Assembly: GCA_016845785.1 (NCBI GenBank)
Contig: JAERSH010000020.1
Span: 16,157 to 80,156, forward strand
Length of the DNA: 64,000 bases
From: Fidelibacterota bacterium
Lineage (GTDB): Bacteria; Fidelibacterota; Marinisomatia; Marinisomatales; TCS55
Reading direction: 5' to 3'
Shown here: piece by piece, positions 37,035 through 46,875 of the stretch
How the letters are laid out: each line of letters opens with the position of its first letter
Numbering within the stretch: the first letter of the stretch is position 1
Notes under the pieces: model-generated
Databases searched by the model: none
What the model saw: the letters and a program-made list of their open reading frames with translations, nothing else
What the model was told of the DNA's origin: nothing
Translations under genes and position numbers: made by a program

Positions 37035-38098
37035 TTAATTGGCATCCCTGATGATGCTACGGATGACAGTTCCTCTTCCCCTTCGTTTATAATCCAATAG
37101 GCTTCGAATCCTTCTAAGGATTCTACCAATGTTTTTCCTTCGTCCACTGTCATCACATTTAATGCAGTGGCCAATGCATCTGCATCCATACAATTCGGAC
37201 CAATGACGGTCACGGATGCAATATTCGATTGAAGCGCAGCACCGGTTCTGGGATCAACGATATGAGAATAGAGTGCACCTTCAAATTCATAAAAATTTCG
37301 ATAATTTCCAGAAGTGGCCATGGCTTGATCTTTCAAAGATGTAATGGCATAGATATCTTCTCCTGGCATTGATCCGGCCGTAGGTGTGTCAATACCAATC
37401 CGCCACAACTTCCCTTTATTGTTTTTGCCTATGGTCCGCACTTCGCCACCAATTTCAACCATGAATCGATTCAATCCATTTTCAATCAAAAAATCATATA
37501 ATTGATCAACGCCCCATCCTTTTGCGATGGCATTTACATCAATCATTTGCCCCTTAAATGCCTTGACCAAATTCCGTTGGTTTAAATTAATTTTTTCATA
37601 CCCCACCTTCATTAATCGAAGGACCACATCTAAATCGGTCGGTGGCTCCCAAACGTCTTCATATTCTCGATCCAATTCGCCTTGTCGCCATAATAGAACG
37701 GACGGCAACACTGAAATGTCAAATGCACCTGAGGTCACTTCACCCCAATAAATAGATCGCCTTATTACTTCTTCAAAACCGGCAGATATATTGATGACAG
37801 CATTTTCTGGCATTTGATTAAATAATGAAATTTCACTATTCATCTTATAAGTAGACATTTGATCATCAATGGCGTACAAAATAGAATCAATACCGGCTTG
37901 CAGCAGATCACCCTGAATTGCACTGCCACCCACGTTTACAATTCGAATCGTATAGGTCGTCCCCATGGTATTTCCTTTGATATCGAAATAGGGGACGGTT
38001 CGTTCACATCCGTTTAATCCTATAAGAAACAAAAAGCCCAACAGCAGTTGGGCTTTCATAAATTTTTGGATGGATTTGGGTTTAGCCAAATTTATCAT
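37031..38098 (-). CDS. apbE: FAD:protein FMN transferase ApbE (lipoprotein)
   Basis: Attaches FMN covalently to threonines of NqrB and NqrC. A lipobox LNGC at about 27-30 follows a hydrophobic stretch, so it is a periplasmic lipoprotein. [11 protein letters not shown] and [14 protein letters not shown] are ApbE motifs, and [19 protein letters not shown] contains the metal-binding region. I keep the ATG at 38098, which has an AGGAA upstream; an ATG at 38059 is an alternative with a shorter signal peptide. It overlaps nqrF by 17 bases and contains a terminator-like hairpin early in the frame. Confidence 0.94.
   Translation of the reverse strand: MINLAKPKSIQKFMKAQLLLGFLFLIGLNGCERTVPYFDIKGNTMGTTYTIRIVNVGGSAIQGDLLQAGIDSILYAIDDQMSTYKMNSEISLFNQMPENAVINISAGFEEVIRRSIYWGEVTSGAFDISVLPSVLLWRQGELDREYEDVWEPPTDLDVVLRLMKVGYEKINLNQRNLVKAFKGQMIDVNAIAKGWGVDQLYDFLIENGLNRFMVEIGGEVRTIGKNNKGKLWRIGIDTPTAGSMPGEDIYAITSLKDQAMATSGNYRNFYEFEGALYSHIVDPRTGAALQSNIASVTVIGPNCMDADALATALNVMTVDEGKTLVESLEGFEAYWIINEGEEELSSVASSGMPIN
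38024..38056 (-). terminator. Terminator-like hairpin within the apbE signal-peptide codons
   Basis: On the minus strand AAAGCCCAAC, loop TGCT, GTTGGGCTTT form a perfect ten-pair stem (38056-38033) followed by TTGTTTCTT, the shape of an intrinsic terminator. It lies 26 bases past the nqrF stop but inside the apbE reading frame, where it encodes residues of the signal peptide. It may cause partial termination and lower apbE dosage relative to nqr. Confidence 0.65.
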
Positions 38099-39311
38099 AA
38101 TCGATCATTTCCTGCTCTACACCCAAATCATATAGCATTTTATCCACCGCATCGATCATCATGGGCGGACCGCACATGTAATATTCAATTTCTGTTGGAT
38201 CTTCATGATCTTTCAGATATATCTCATGTGCCGCTTGATGGATAAACCCTGTGGGGCCTTCCCAATTATCTTCCGGTTGCGGTTCAGATAAAGCCACGTG
38301 ATAGGTGAAGTTGGGAAATTCTTCCGCTAATTTTTTAAAATGTTCATCATAAAACATTTCCCGTACAGATCGAGCACCATAGAAAAAGGTAATTTTTCGC
38401 TGGGTACGTTGTGTATCTAATAAATCGAAAAGATGACTTCGCATGGGTGCCATCCCAGCACCACCGCCGATATAGACCATTTCACGATCCGAATCTTTGG
38501 CGAAAAATTCCCCGAATGGACCGGAGATTGTTACCTTGTCCCCCGGTTTTAAATTGAAAATATATGAGGATGCAATCCCCGGTGGCACATCATTCCACAA
38601 TGCAGGCGGCGGTGTGGCAATCCGCACATTGAGCATCACAATATTACCTTCAGCAGGGTGATTGGCCATTGAATATGCACGGAAACAATCTTCTTCATTA
38701 TTGGCGACCACATCCCAAATTTTAAATTTATCCCAATCGGGATGGTACTCCTCTTCAATATCAAATTCTTTAAAACTCAGATTATGGTATTCGGGAATAT
38801 CAATTTGGATATATCCACCCGCTTTAAAATCAAGGATCTCACCTTCAGGAAGTTCCAACACCAATTCTTTTATAAAGGTGGCTACATTTTCATTGGAGCG
38901 AACGGTACATTCCCATTTTCGAATATTGAAAATTTCATCCGGCACATGAATGTCCATGTCTTCTTTAATCTTGACCTGACATGCCAATCGCCAATTGTCT
39001 TTCGCTTCTTTTCGATTAATATGGCCCGTTTCTGTGGGTAGTATATCGCCGCCACCTGCGTTCACCTGACATTTACACATGGCGCATGTCCCGCCGCCAC
39101 CGCAAGCAGAGGGCAAGAAAATACTTTGGCCTGCCAATGCAGATAAAAGTGTTGCTCCGGGGCGGGTGGTAATGGCTTTATCTCCATCGCCATTAATCTG
39201 TATAGTCACATCCCCTTGAGGCAGCAATTTGGATTCAGCAAAATTTAGAATCAATACCAACATAAGGATGACACCGGTAAATACAGCGATACTAAGGATG
39301 GTCAGTGTCAT
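38082..39311 (-). CDS. nqrF: Na+-NQR subunit F (NADH-oxidising diaphorase)
   Basis: Entry point for electrons: FAD/NADH domain with a 2Fe-2S ferredoxin domain and an N-terminal helix (about 3-22). The cluster cysteines are Cys70, Cys76, Cys79 and Cys111, the same numbering as in Vibrio. The FAD motif RAYSMANHP and the NAD-binding [15 protein letters not shown] are intact in its 409 residues. It shares one base with nqrE. Confidence 0.97.
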   Translation of the reverse strand: MTLTILSIAVFTGVILMLVLILNFAESKLLPQGDVTIQINGDGDKAITTRPGATLLSALAGQSIFLPSACGGGGTCAMCKCQVNAGGGDILPTETGHINRKEAKDNWRLACQVKIKEDMDIHVPDEIFNIRKWECTVRSNENVATFIKELVLELPEGEILDFKAGGYIQIDIPEYHNLSFKEFDIEEEYHPDWDKFKIWDVVANNEEDCFRAYSMANHPAEGNIVMLNVRIATPPPALWNDVPPGIASSYIFNLKPGDKVTISGPFGEFFAKDSDREMVYIGGGAGMAPMRSHLFDLLDTQRTQRKITFFYGARSVREMFYDEHFKKLAEEFPNFTYHVALSEPQPEDNWEGPTGFIHQAAHEIYLKDHEDPTEIEYYMCGPPMMIDAVDKMLYDLGVEQEMIDYDKFG

Positions 39312-39919
39312 TATAAATCAATCCCTGAAAATGCCATAAAGGCCATAGAAAGCAATCCGGTGAGGAGCATGGTAATTCCCAAACCCCGTAATTTTGCCGG
39401 CACATTTGAGTATCGGAGGCGATAGCGAATGGACGCCATGGATGCAATCGCCAAGAACCAACCGATACCGGAGCCAAATCCAAAAACAGTTGATTCTAAA
39501 AATGTATAATCCCGTTCCACCAAAAATAATGATCCGCCCAGGATAGAGCAGTTAACAGCGATGAGGGGTAAAAAGATGCCCAAATTATGATAAAGAGTGG
39601 GTGAAAATTTATCCAGAATCATTTCAACCAACTGAACCATGGCGGCGATGACTGCTATAAAGACAATAAAGTTTAGAAAACTTAAATCCACATCGGGGAA
39701 TCCTGCCCAGGCTAAGGCGCCTTTTTGCAGAAAATAATGATGAATTGCCCAATTGGCAGGGGCCGTAATGGTTAATACAAATATAACGGCAAAACCCAAA
39801 CCGATAGACGTATCCACTTTTTTCGAGATGGCCAAAAATGAGCACATACCAAGGAAGTATGCCAATAAAATATTTTCAACAAATACGGCTTTGGTGATGA
39901 GGCTAATATAATGTTCCAT
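39311..39919 (-). CDS. nqrE: Na+-NQR subunit E
   Basis: Six-helix membrane subunit homologous to NqrD and RnfA. It coordinates, with NqrD, the iron centre between NqrF and NqrC. The 202 residues start [20 protein letters not shown] and contain [11 protein letters not shown] near 110, holding one of the conserved iron-ligand cysteines; the other is in GMCSFLAIS near 27. It is separated from nqrD by three bases. Confidence 0.96.
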   Translation of the reverse strand: MEHYISLITKAVFVENILLAYFLGMCSFLAISKKVDTSIGLGFAVIFVLTITAPANWAIHHYFLQKGALAWAGFPDVDLSFLNFIVFIAVIAAMVQLVEMILDKFSPTLYHNLGIFLPLIAVNCSILGGSLFLVERDYTFLESTVFGFGSGIGWFLAIASMASIRYRLRYSNVPAKLRGLGITMLLTGLLSMAFMAFSGIDL

Positions 39920-39922
39920 ATC

Positions 39923-40543
39923 TTAGTCCTCCTCTATATTTGCTGCGATCCGTTGGACCCAAACAATGAGTCCCAATATAATAAACGCTCCGGGACTCAA
40001 TACCATGATGCCCATATTTTCATAACCGGCAGCATAAAGGGCATCGGGGATCATTTGAAAACCGAATAAAGTGCCACTACCCAATAGCTCACGAAAGAAT
40101 GCAACAGCAATCAGAATCATGCCATAGCCCAATGCATTTCCAAATCCATCCAAGAATGAACGCCATGGACCGTTTTGCATGGCAAATGCTTCGGCTCTTC
40201 CCATGACAATACAATTGGTGATAATCAATCCCACAAATACGGAAAGCTGTTTACTGATATCATACATAAATGCCTTCAATACTTGGTCAGTCAAAATCAC
40301 CAAGGATGCAATCACGGCCAACTGCACAATAATCCTCACTTTGGAAGGAATTAAATTCCGCAATAATGCAATGACCGTATTAGATACAGACATTACGGCG
40401 ATAACGGCCAAGGTCATCACAACAGCAGTATCCATTTTCACTGTAACCGCCAAGGCAGAACAAATACCCAATACCTGAAGGGTAATGGGATTATTATTCA
40501 TGAGTGGATCCGTGAGTGCCGCTTTTGATTTTTTATTCAGCAT
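39923..40543 (-). CDS. nqrD: Na+-NQR subunit D
   Basis: Paralogous partner of NqrE, 206 residues with six helices. The symmetric cysteines appear in [10 protein letters not shown] near 29 and [14 protein letters not shown] near 110. [20 protein letters not shown] at the N terminus is very close to characterised NqrD proteins. It lies two bases after nqrC. Confidence 0.96.
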   Translation of the reverse strand: MLNKKSKAALTDPLMNNNPITLQVLGICSALAVTVKMDTAVVMTLAVIAVMSVSNTVIALLRNLIPSKVRIIVQLAVIASLVILTDQVLKAFMYDISKQLSVFVGLIITNCIVMGRAEAFAMQNGPWRSFLDGFGNALGYGMILIAVAFFRELLGSGTLFGFQMIPDALYAAGYENMGIMVLSPGAFIILGLIVWVQRIAANIEED

Positions 40544-40545
40544 GG

Positions 40546-41259
40546 CTAATTAACCCTTTCCCCCGCACGAATCCGCTGGAAGAATGGTTCATATATTTTC
40601 AAATCATCCAATAAGAATTGATTCAATCCTTTGGTTGTCATGGTGGCACCAGAAATGCCATCAACCTTGTGATATGCTTCATCATCCGAAGCATCTACAG
40701 CACCTTTAATAGATTGGATACCGATTAAGTTGCCATCTCCATCGATAAACCGTTTCCCTTTATAATTATTTTGGAACCATGGTTTTTCAACTTCACCACC
40801 CAATCCCGGTGTTTCGCCATGCTTATAAAAGGTAATGCCTTTGGCCGTAGCGCCATCTGATTCCACAGCAAAATAACCGTAAAGTGTGGACCAAAGTCCT
40901 TTCCCCGAAATAGGAATAGCGTATCCATCTACCACACCATTCATAGTCTTGATAAATACAGGATGGAGTGCTGCCCCATCTTGGATATCATCTGCGGTTG
41001 TATTTGAAACGATCGTACCATTGGGATCTAATACAATACTGGAAATATAATCATCAAAAATTGTCTGCACGGTTTCGGGCGTCCATGGACTCTCTTCTGA
41101 GGGGGCAAAATCCAAAGATCTAAGAATATTTTTCTTTTTATCAATCTGCACATTGAGGTCTTGTTGTTCCTTCAACGCAGATGCAGCCAAGGATAATAAA
41201 AATCCCAGGACAATAGTCACAGAAGCCGTGAATCCAAGTGTATAGGAATTACTGCGCAT
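40546..41259 (-). CDS. nqrC: Na+-NQR subunit C (covalent FMN)
   Basis: Periplasmic flavin subunit anchored by one helix (about 5-27). I start it at 41259 ([12 protein letters not shown]), the family N terminus. The open frame continues to 41298 inside nqrB, but that would give a 50-base overlap instead of 11. The flavinylation motif is SGATMTTKG with Thr206 as the FMN acceptor. 237 residues. Confidence 0.95.
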   Translation of the reverse strand: MRSNSYTLGFTASVTIVLGFLLSLAASALKEQQDLNVQIDKKKNILRSLDFAPSEESPWTPETVQTIFDDYISSIVLDPNGTIVSNTTADDIQDGAALHPVFIKTMNGVVDGYAIPISGKGLWSTLYGYFAVESDGATAKGITFYKHGETPGLGGEVEKPWFQNNYKGKRFIDGDGNLIGIQSIKGAVDASDDEAYHKVDGISGATMTTKGLNQFLLDDLKIYEPFFQRIRAGERVN

Positions 41260-42427
41260 ACCGTGCCATTCTTCGTTTAATATTGCCCTGTACCACAAAC
41301 CAATCGATCAACGGCGCAAATGCATTCAAGAGCAGGATAGCCAGCATGGTTCCTTCGGGATAAGCCGGATTAATGGAGCGTACAATGACGGTCAACATAC
41401 CAAAAAGGATGCCATATACCCACCGACCCTGATTGGTATGACAGCCTGTGACAGGCTCAGTGGCCATGAAGGCCATGCCAAATAAAAAGCCACCCATGAC
41501 CAAATGATAATGGGCAGGTAAACTGAGCATCGTATTTGTAGAAAATGGTGCCAGTAAATTGGTTATAGTGGCCATACCCACCAATCCGAGAAGGGATCCC
41601 ACCATGACACGCCAATTGGCGATTTTTGTAATGACCAAAAATAATGCCCCGAGTATAATCAATATTTTATTGGTTTCACCAATGGATCCGGGAATCCAGC
41701 CCATGAACATATTCCACCAACTGTAATCAAATTGGGTCACACCTTCAAGTAAGGATTGTGCATTTTGCCCTACTTCTGCAGCCGGAACGGCCAAGGCAGT
41801 TGCCCCTGAATAACCATCCGGACCGGCAACCCAAACTTTATCACCAGAAATTCGTGCTGGATACGTGAAAAACAAAAATGCACGAGCCACCAGTGCCGGG
41901 TTAAAAATGTTCATTCCCACACCACCGAAAATTTCTTTACCGATCACGATGCCAAAGGTGGTGGCCATTGATACTTGCCATAATGGGATGGAAGGCGGCA
42001 TGACCAACGGGATTAACGCACAGGTAACCAAGAATCCTTCACTGACGGGATGCTTTCGCACAACAGCGAATAATAATTCCCATACCGCACCGGTCATAAA
42101 TGTGATCATAATGATGGGCAAAATTTGATTTATCCCAAACCAAAAGTTTTCCCCATTGGTGCGCTCAAGGCCCATGGCAATGGCATTTTGAAATCCCACA
42201 TTTATGGCGCCAAAAATGTATAGTGGAAGAAGAGCAACCACCACAAGAATCATGACTCTTTTTGTATCGATACTGTCTTTAATATGAGGACCGGATTTGG
42301 TCACTTCATCCGTACTAAATAAAATGGTATCCGTGGCTTCAAAAATCGTATAAAATTTTTCGAGCTTTCCGCCAGGCTCAAAATGATCACGGTACTTGTC
42401 TAATGTCTTATGGAGAAATTTAATCAT
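41249..42427 (-). CDS. nqrB: Na+-NQR subunit B (covalent FMN, Na+ channel)
   Basis: Core membrane subunit of 392 residues with about ten helices that carries FMN and riboflavin and forms the Na+ path. The flavinylation site is SGATALAVP, acceptor Thr210. N-terminal MIKFLHKTLDKYRDHFEPGG is characteristic. Directly follows nqrA with no gap. Confidence 0.97.
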   Translation of the reverse strand: MIKFLHKTLDKYRDHFEPGGKLEKFYTIFEATDTILFSTDEVTKSGPHIKDSIDTKRVMILVVVALLPLYIFGAINVGFQNAIAMGLERTNGENFWFGINQILPIIMITFMTGAVWELLFAVVRKHPVSEGFLVTCALIPLVMPPSIPLWQVSMATTFGIVIGKEIFGGVGMNIFNPALVARAFLFFTYPARISGDKVWVAGPDGYSGATALAVPAAEVGQNAQSLLEGVTQFDYSWWNMFMGWIPGSIGETNKILIILGALFLVITKIANWRVMVGSLLGLVGMATITNLLAPFSTNTMLSLPAHYHLVMGGFLFGMAFMATEPVTGCHTNQGRWVYGILFGMLTVIVRSINPAYPEGTMLAILLLNAFAPLIDWFVVQGNIKRRMARYAQ

Positions 42428-43780
42428 TTATCCCTCCTTCTCCATGAGGTCGAGACCGTCGCGAATTGTACCCCCAACGTCTATTTTACTTGGGCATGCA
42501 AATGAACACAGTGCAAAATCTTCTTCATCACATTCCATGATGCCCAATTGTTCCATTTCTTCAATGTCTTGGGCAAGGATGGCACGGTATAGCGCGTTGG
42601 GTAATATATCCATGGGCAAAACATCTTCCCATGCATTGATGGGCACCATGTAACGCTCGCTACCATTATTCAATGTAGTAAAATTGAATTTATCTTTGGC
42701 AAACCCAAGGAATGCATTGGTTAAGCTATAACGTGTTTTTGAGGAACCAGGTCTGAGCATACCCATAAATTCTCTGTCGCCCCCTTCAGGCAGAACAGAA
42801 ACAGTGGAATGATAGAAACCTAAAAATCCATTTTGATCAGTAGTTTTTCCTGTCAGTACATCACCGGAAATAATGCGATGATTACCTTCGGATAATCGTT
42901 CTTCAGTTAGGGTGCTCATTTGTACACCCATCCGGGTTTTTACATGGGTAGGTGATGTCACACTGGGGCCGCCAACAGTTGCAAATAAAGTTGTATCTAA
43001 TTTACCTGTGAGTAAAAAATTACCAATTCGAACCACATCCTGTGCATTGACTGTCCAAACAAGGTCGGTCAACCCCAAAGGTGCAACGTGATGAATTTGG
43101 ATCCCAACATTGCCGGCAGGATGAGGACCCTGCAATGAATGTTTTTTTACATGTTCTACTTCAAGAAGTGTATCGGAAACAGAATTCTCATTATAAGATA
43201 AATGGACGTCACCATCGGTCAATTTTTGTAATGCATTAATGCCCGCTTGAAATGGTGACAAACGACGACGTAATGCTAAATCGAGATCTACAGATAACGG
43301 GGCCGTATTCCAACCCGAAATAAAAATATCTCTGGGCGTGGTATTGGGATCGGCAACTTTATTGAATGGCCGTTGGCGAATAAAGGGGAATAAATTTCCT
43401 TTTTGTAGGGCATCTAATATTTCAACTCTATTGAGCCCAGATATTTCATTAAATCGGAAAGATGGATATGATTCTGATTCTTCTGAATCACTGAGTTCAA
43501 TTTCAATTTTTTCAATGACCCGCCGTGGACCGTATTGAATGGACTTAACCGTACCGCCTCCGGGCGATGGCCATGTAATGGAAGGGTTCGATTTACAATG
43601 AAATAATGGTGATCCAATCTTGACTGTATCCCCTTCTTTCACCAGCAGTTTGGGTTTTACCCCTCGAAAATCTGTCGGGAGGATTGCAACTGAAGATGGT
43701 GTTTTGGCTTTGACCACTTCTTTCACCGGTGTCCCGGCGATTTGGATATTATGTCCTCTTTTTATATATAAATCAGCCAA
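42428..43780 (-). CDS. nqrA: Na+-NQR subunit A
   Basis: Cytosolic subunit that contributes to quinone binding. The 450 residues begin IKRGHNIQIAGTP (from residue 6) and end with the C-terminal CSFACPSKIDVG region seen in NqrA. It is the first nqr gene and follows nuoN by 23 bases on the same strand without a visible terminator, so nuo and nqr may form one transcript. Confidence 0.96.
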   Translation of the reverse strand: MADLYIKRGHNIQIAGTPVKEVVKAKTPSSVAILPTDFRGVKPKLLVKEGDTVKIGSPLFHCKSNPSITWPSPGGGTVKSIQYGPRRVIEKIEIELSDSEESESYPSFRFNEISGLNRVEILDALQKGNLFPFIRQRPFNKVADPNTTPRDIFISGWNTAPLSVDLDLALRRRLSPFQAGINALQKLTDGDVHLSYNENSVSDTLLEVEHVKKHSLQGPHPAGNVGIQIHHVAPLGLTDLVWTVNAQDVVRIGNFLLTGKLDTTLFATVGGPSVTSPTHVKTRMGVQMSTLTEERLSEGNHRIISGDVLTGKTTDQNGFLGFYHSTVSVLPEGGDREFMGMLRPGSSKTRYSLTNAFLGFAKDKFNFTTLNNGSERYMVPINAWEDVLPMDILPNALYRAILAQDIEEMEQLGIMECDEEDFALCSFACPSKIDVGGTIRDGLDLMEKEG

Positions 43781-43803
43781 CGATTGTCCCCATAACCGTT
43801 AAA

Positions 43804-45294
43804 CTACATCCCCTGAAAAATAACCAGGGAATTGTGTATCCAATCAGCCACATCACTAAAGTACCATCCAAATACAAATGTGGGGATGGCCAATGCAATC
43901 AAAATGACTGTCGTTAAGTTAGAAGTTGGCATGGATATTGAATCACTGCGGTCACCACTCAAATACATATGTTTAACCACACGGATATAATAATATAGTG
44001 AAATCACACTATTGACGACACCGACAAAGGCCAGCCAATAGTATTGAGAGCCCGCTTCAATTACTGCGGCAAAAATATAAAATTTTCCGATAAAACCTGC
44101 TGTGGGCGGCAAACCGGTTAATGCAACCATAAATAATGTCATGACACCGGCCACAAATGGCATCCGCCATCCCAGGCCATTATAATCGTCAAATGATTCT
44201 CCACCAATTTTTCCTTGGACGTAAATCACCACATAAAATGCACCCAAATTCATAAATAGATACATGAGGAGGTAGATCATAATGCCATAGACACCGGATT
44301 GGGTCATGAGGGGCAATGCCATCATCATATATCCCGCATGGGCAATACTGGAATAAGCCAGCATTCGTTTGACACTCGATTGCTGAATGGCCACTAAATT
44401 CCCCACCGTCATTGTGGCAGCAGCCAATACAGCCACCAGTTGAGGCCAAGGAACATTATTCAGTGCTGTCCATGCATCGCTACCCAATGGTGCCCCGTCC
44501 CCAAAGACTTGATTAAAAAACCGAATCAGCATGGCAAAACCGGCCGCTTTGGGTGCCACAGATAAATAAGCCGTAATGGTAGTGGGCGATCCTTCATAGA
44601 CATCCGGCGTCCAGAAATGGAATGGGACTGCAGAAATTTTATATCCGAACCCGACCAAAATAAATACAGCAGATAGGATCAATGCCAAATTCGCATCGGG
44701 ACCCAATTGGGCTATGGCTTCACGCATTTCAAAAAATTTGGTAGTACCTGTCAATCCGAATAATAGACTGAGACCATACAGCATGATGCCTGATGAGAAG
44801 GCACCATAGATTACATATTTTAATGATGCTTCATTACTGCTCTGGTTTTTCTTTAAATATCCAGCCAAAAAGAAGGACATAATGGATACAATCTCAATGG
44901 CCAAATAGACCATAATTACGTCGATGGCTGAAGCCATGAGGAATAATCCAAAAGCCATAATGGCCAAGATGGAAAAATATTCACCCACGCGATAGCCCTT
45001 CAAATCAGCGCTATCAAAACTCATAAGAATCACAAATGTCGTGGATATGAGCACCAACACCTTAAAGAAATTGGCAAAAGGATCCATGGCAATCGTACCC
45101 ATGAACAATCCCGAAAGTGCACCACCGCTCATCCGTACAGCGAATAAGGTCAAAGCCAATCCGCCAAGAACCCACCAAGCGACCTTAAAGGAATCTTCTT
45201 TACGATAAATGAGATCCGCTATAATGGCCACCAAAACAGTGACGGTCAGAATAAGTTCCGGCCAAAAATGGGTTAGACTATTGAGATTACTCAT
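43804..45294 (-). CDS. nuoN: Complex I subunit NuoN
   Basis: Antiporter-like proton-pumping subunit of NADH:quinone oxidoreductase, 496 residues, about fourteen helices. VPFHFWTPDVYEGSPTTITA and SSIAHAGYMMMALPL are the channel signatures with conserved Lys/His region. It is the last nuo gene before nqrA. Confidence 0.96.
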   Translation of the reverse strand: MSNLNSLTHFWPELILTVTVLVAIIADLIYRKEDSFKVAWWVLGGLALTLFAVRMSGGALSGLFMGTIAMDPFANFFKVLVLISTTFVILMSFDSADLKGYRVGEYFSILAIMAFGLFLMASAIDVIMVYLAIEIVSIMSFFLAGYLKKNQSSNEASLKYVIYGAFSSGIMLYGLSLLFGLTGTTKFFEMREAIAQLGPDANLALILSAVFILVGFGYKISAVPFHFWTPDVYEGSPTTITAYLSVAPKAAGFAMLIRFFNQVFGDGAPLGSDAWTALNNVPWPQLVAVLAAATMTVGNLVAIQQSSVKRMLAYSSIAHAGYMMMALPLMTQSGVYGIMIYLLMYLFMNLGAFYVVIYVQGKIGGESFDDYNGLGWRMPFVAGVMTLFMVALTGLPPTAGFIGKFYIFAAVIEAGSQYYWLAFVGVVNSVISLYYYIRVVKHMYLSGDRSDSISMPTSNLTTVILIALAIPTFVFGWYFSDVADWIHNSLVIFQGM

Positions 45295-45303
45295 CCAGTA
45301 TGC

Positions 45304-46854
45304 CTACATACTTGCTGCTGCAAGTCCGCCAAAAGAAACAACAGATTCAATCAAAACATTTAGCGTCGCTGCTACCAGATCTAAGAACGGACGTGGATAC
45401 ACACCCAAAATCAAGGTAATGACTGCTAAAGGAATCACCGTGAATAATTCCCGCTTATTGATCTCAGGCAAATCATTATATTTTTCGTTGGCTGGACCAA
45501 AGAACATCCGCTGGAAAGCCCAGAGGAAATAGGCTGCGTTCAATAGAATCCCCAGCGTCGAAATAATAACAATCGTTTTAAAGATTGGGAATGCACCAAT
45601 AAAGATCATGGCTTCACTGACGAAACCACTGAACCCAGGCAATCCGAGGCCTGCAAAAAATGCGACCGCCACAAATGCTGTATAGACAGGCATTTGGGAA
45701 GCCAATCCGCCAAATCCTTCAATATCTCTATGGTGGGCTCGATCATAAATAACACCCACCAAAATAAAGAGCATGGCAGAAATGGTACCGTGGTTAAACA
45801 TTTGAAATACAGCACCACCTACACCGGCCTGTGCGCTGATGAGGTTGTCACCATTCATGCCAGCTGCGGCAATCACAGCAGCCATTCCCAATAGGGTATA
45901 TCCCATATGGTTAACCGAAGAATAGGCCACCAGCTTCTTCAAATCCTTTTGGGCCAATGCACACATGGCGCCCCAGATTACATTGATTAATCCAAGTACG
46001 GCCAATGCGCCGGCAAACCAGAATACACCATCCGGCAGCATGGTATAATTAATTCTTAGAATACCATAGACACCCAATTTCAATAAAACACCAGCCAAAA
46101 TTACTGAGATGGCTGTGGGTGCTTCTACGTGGGCCAAGGGCAACCAAGTATGGAATGGGAATACAGGTACCTTAATGGCAAAACCAATAAATAGAAGTAC
46201 CCAAATAACCTTGATGGCACTCATCCCCCACCACAGCATACCATTCAGTGCTGTTGGGGCTGTTTCCATGAGGACCAGCATATCGAAAGTATTACCGCAA
46301 GTAAAATACAGGGCTAAGATTGCGATAAGCATTAAGACAGAACCGGCTAAGGTGTAGATAAAGAATTTAATGGCCGCATATTCACGCTGCGGTCCACCCC
46401 ACATGCCAATCAAGAAATACATGGGGAGTAACATCACTTCCCAGAAGATATAGAACAGGAAGAAGTCCAGCGCCAAGAAGACACCCATGACACCCGTATT
46501 CAACAACAGGAAGAGAGAAAAATAACCTTTCACTGCTTTATTGATGTTCCAACTGACGAATACACCAATGAAGCCGATCAAAGCCATGAGGAATACCATG
46601 GGCAGACTGAGACCGTCTACACCCAAAATGTATGTAATGTTAAATGAAGGAATCCATTCTGCCCTTTCCATGAATTGGAAAGTTCCATTGCTGGCATCAA
46701 AAATTTGCCAGAGGTAAATAGCCAAAAGCAATTGAATCCCAGAAACAGCCGCAGCGATCTGTTTGATCAACTCCGATTTGTCTCGAGGAACAAAAGCAAT
46801 CGCCACCATACCGATAATGGGAAGCCAAATGATCCAACTGAGTAAATGATTCAT
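45304..46854 (-). CDS. nuoM: Complex I subunit NuoM
   Basis: Second antiporter-like subunit, 516 residues. FPFHTWLPLAHVEAPTAISV and YSSVNHMGYTLLG are the typical channel motifs, and FLLYIFWEVMLLPMYFLIG-like sequence near 130 carries the conserved Glu in helix 5 (here FWEVMLLPMYF). Nine bases separate it from nuoN. Confidence 0.96.
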   Translation of the reverse strand: MNHLLSWIIWLPIIGMVAIAFVPRDKSELIKQIAAAVSGIQLLLAIYLWQIFDASNGTFQFMERAEWIPSFNITYILGVDGLSLPMVFLMALIGFIGVFVSWNINKAVKGYFSLFLLLNTGVMGVFLALDFFLFYIFWEVMLLPMYFLIGMWGGPQREYAAIKFFIYTLAGSVLMLIAILALYFTCGNTFDMLVLMETAPTALNGMLWWGMSAIKVIWVLLFIGFAIKVPVFPFHTWLPLAHVEAPTAISVILAGVLLKLGVYGILRINYTMLPDGVFWFAGALAVLGLINVIWGAMCALAQKDLKKLVAYSSVNHMGYTLLGMAAVIAAAGMNGDNLISAQAGVGGAVFQMFNHGTISAMLFILVGVIYDRAHHRDIEGFGGLASQMPVYTAFVAVAFFAGLGLPGFSGFVSEAMIFIGAFPIFKTIVIISTLGILLNAAYFLWAFQRMFFGPANEKYNDLPEINKRELFTVIPLAVITLILGVYPRPFLDLVAATLNVLIESVVSFGGLAAASM

Positions 46855-46875
46855 ACTTAGCCCTTTATGAAATCG

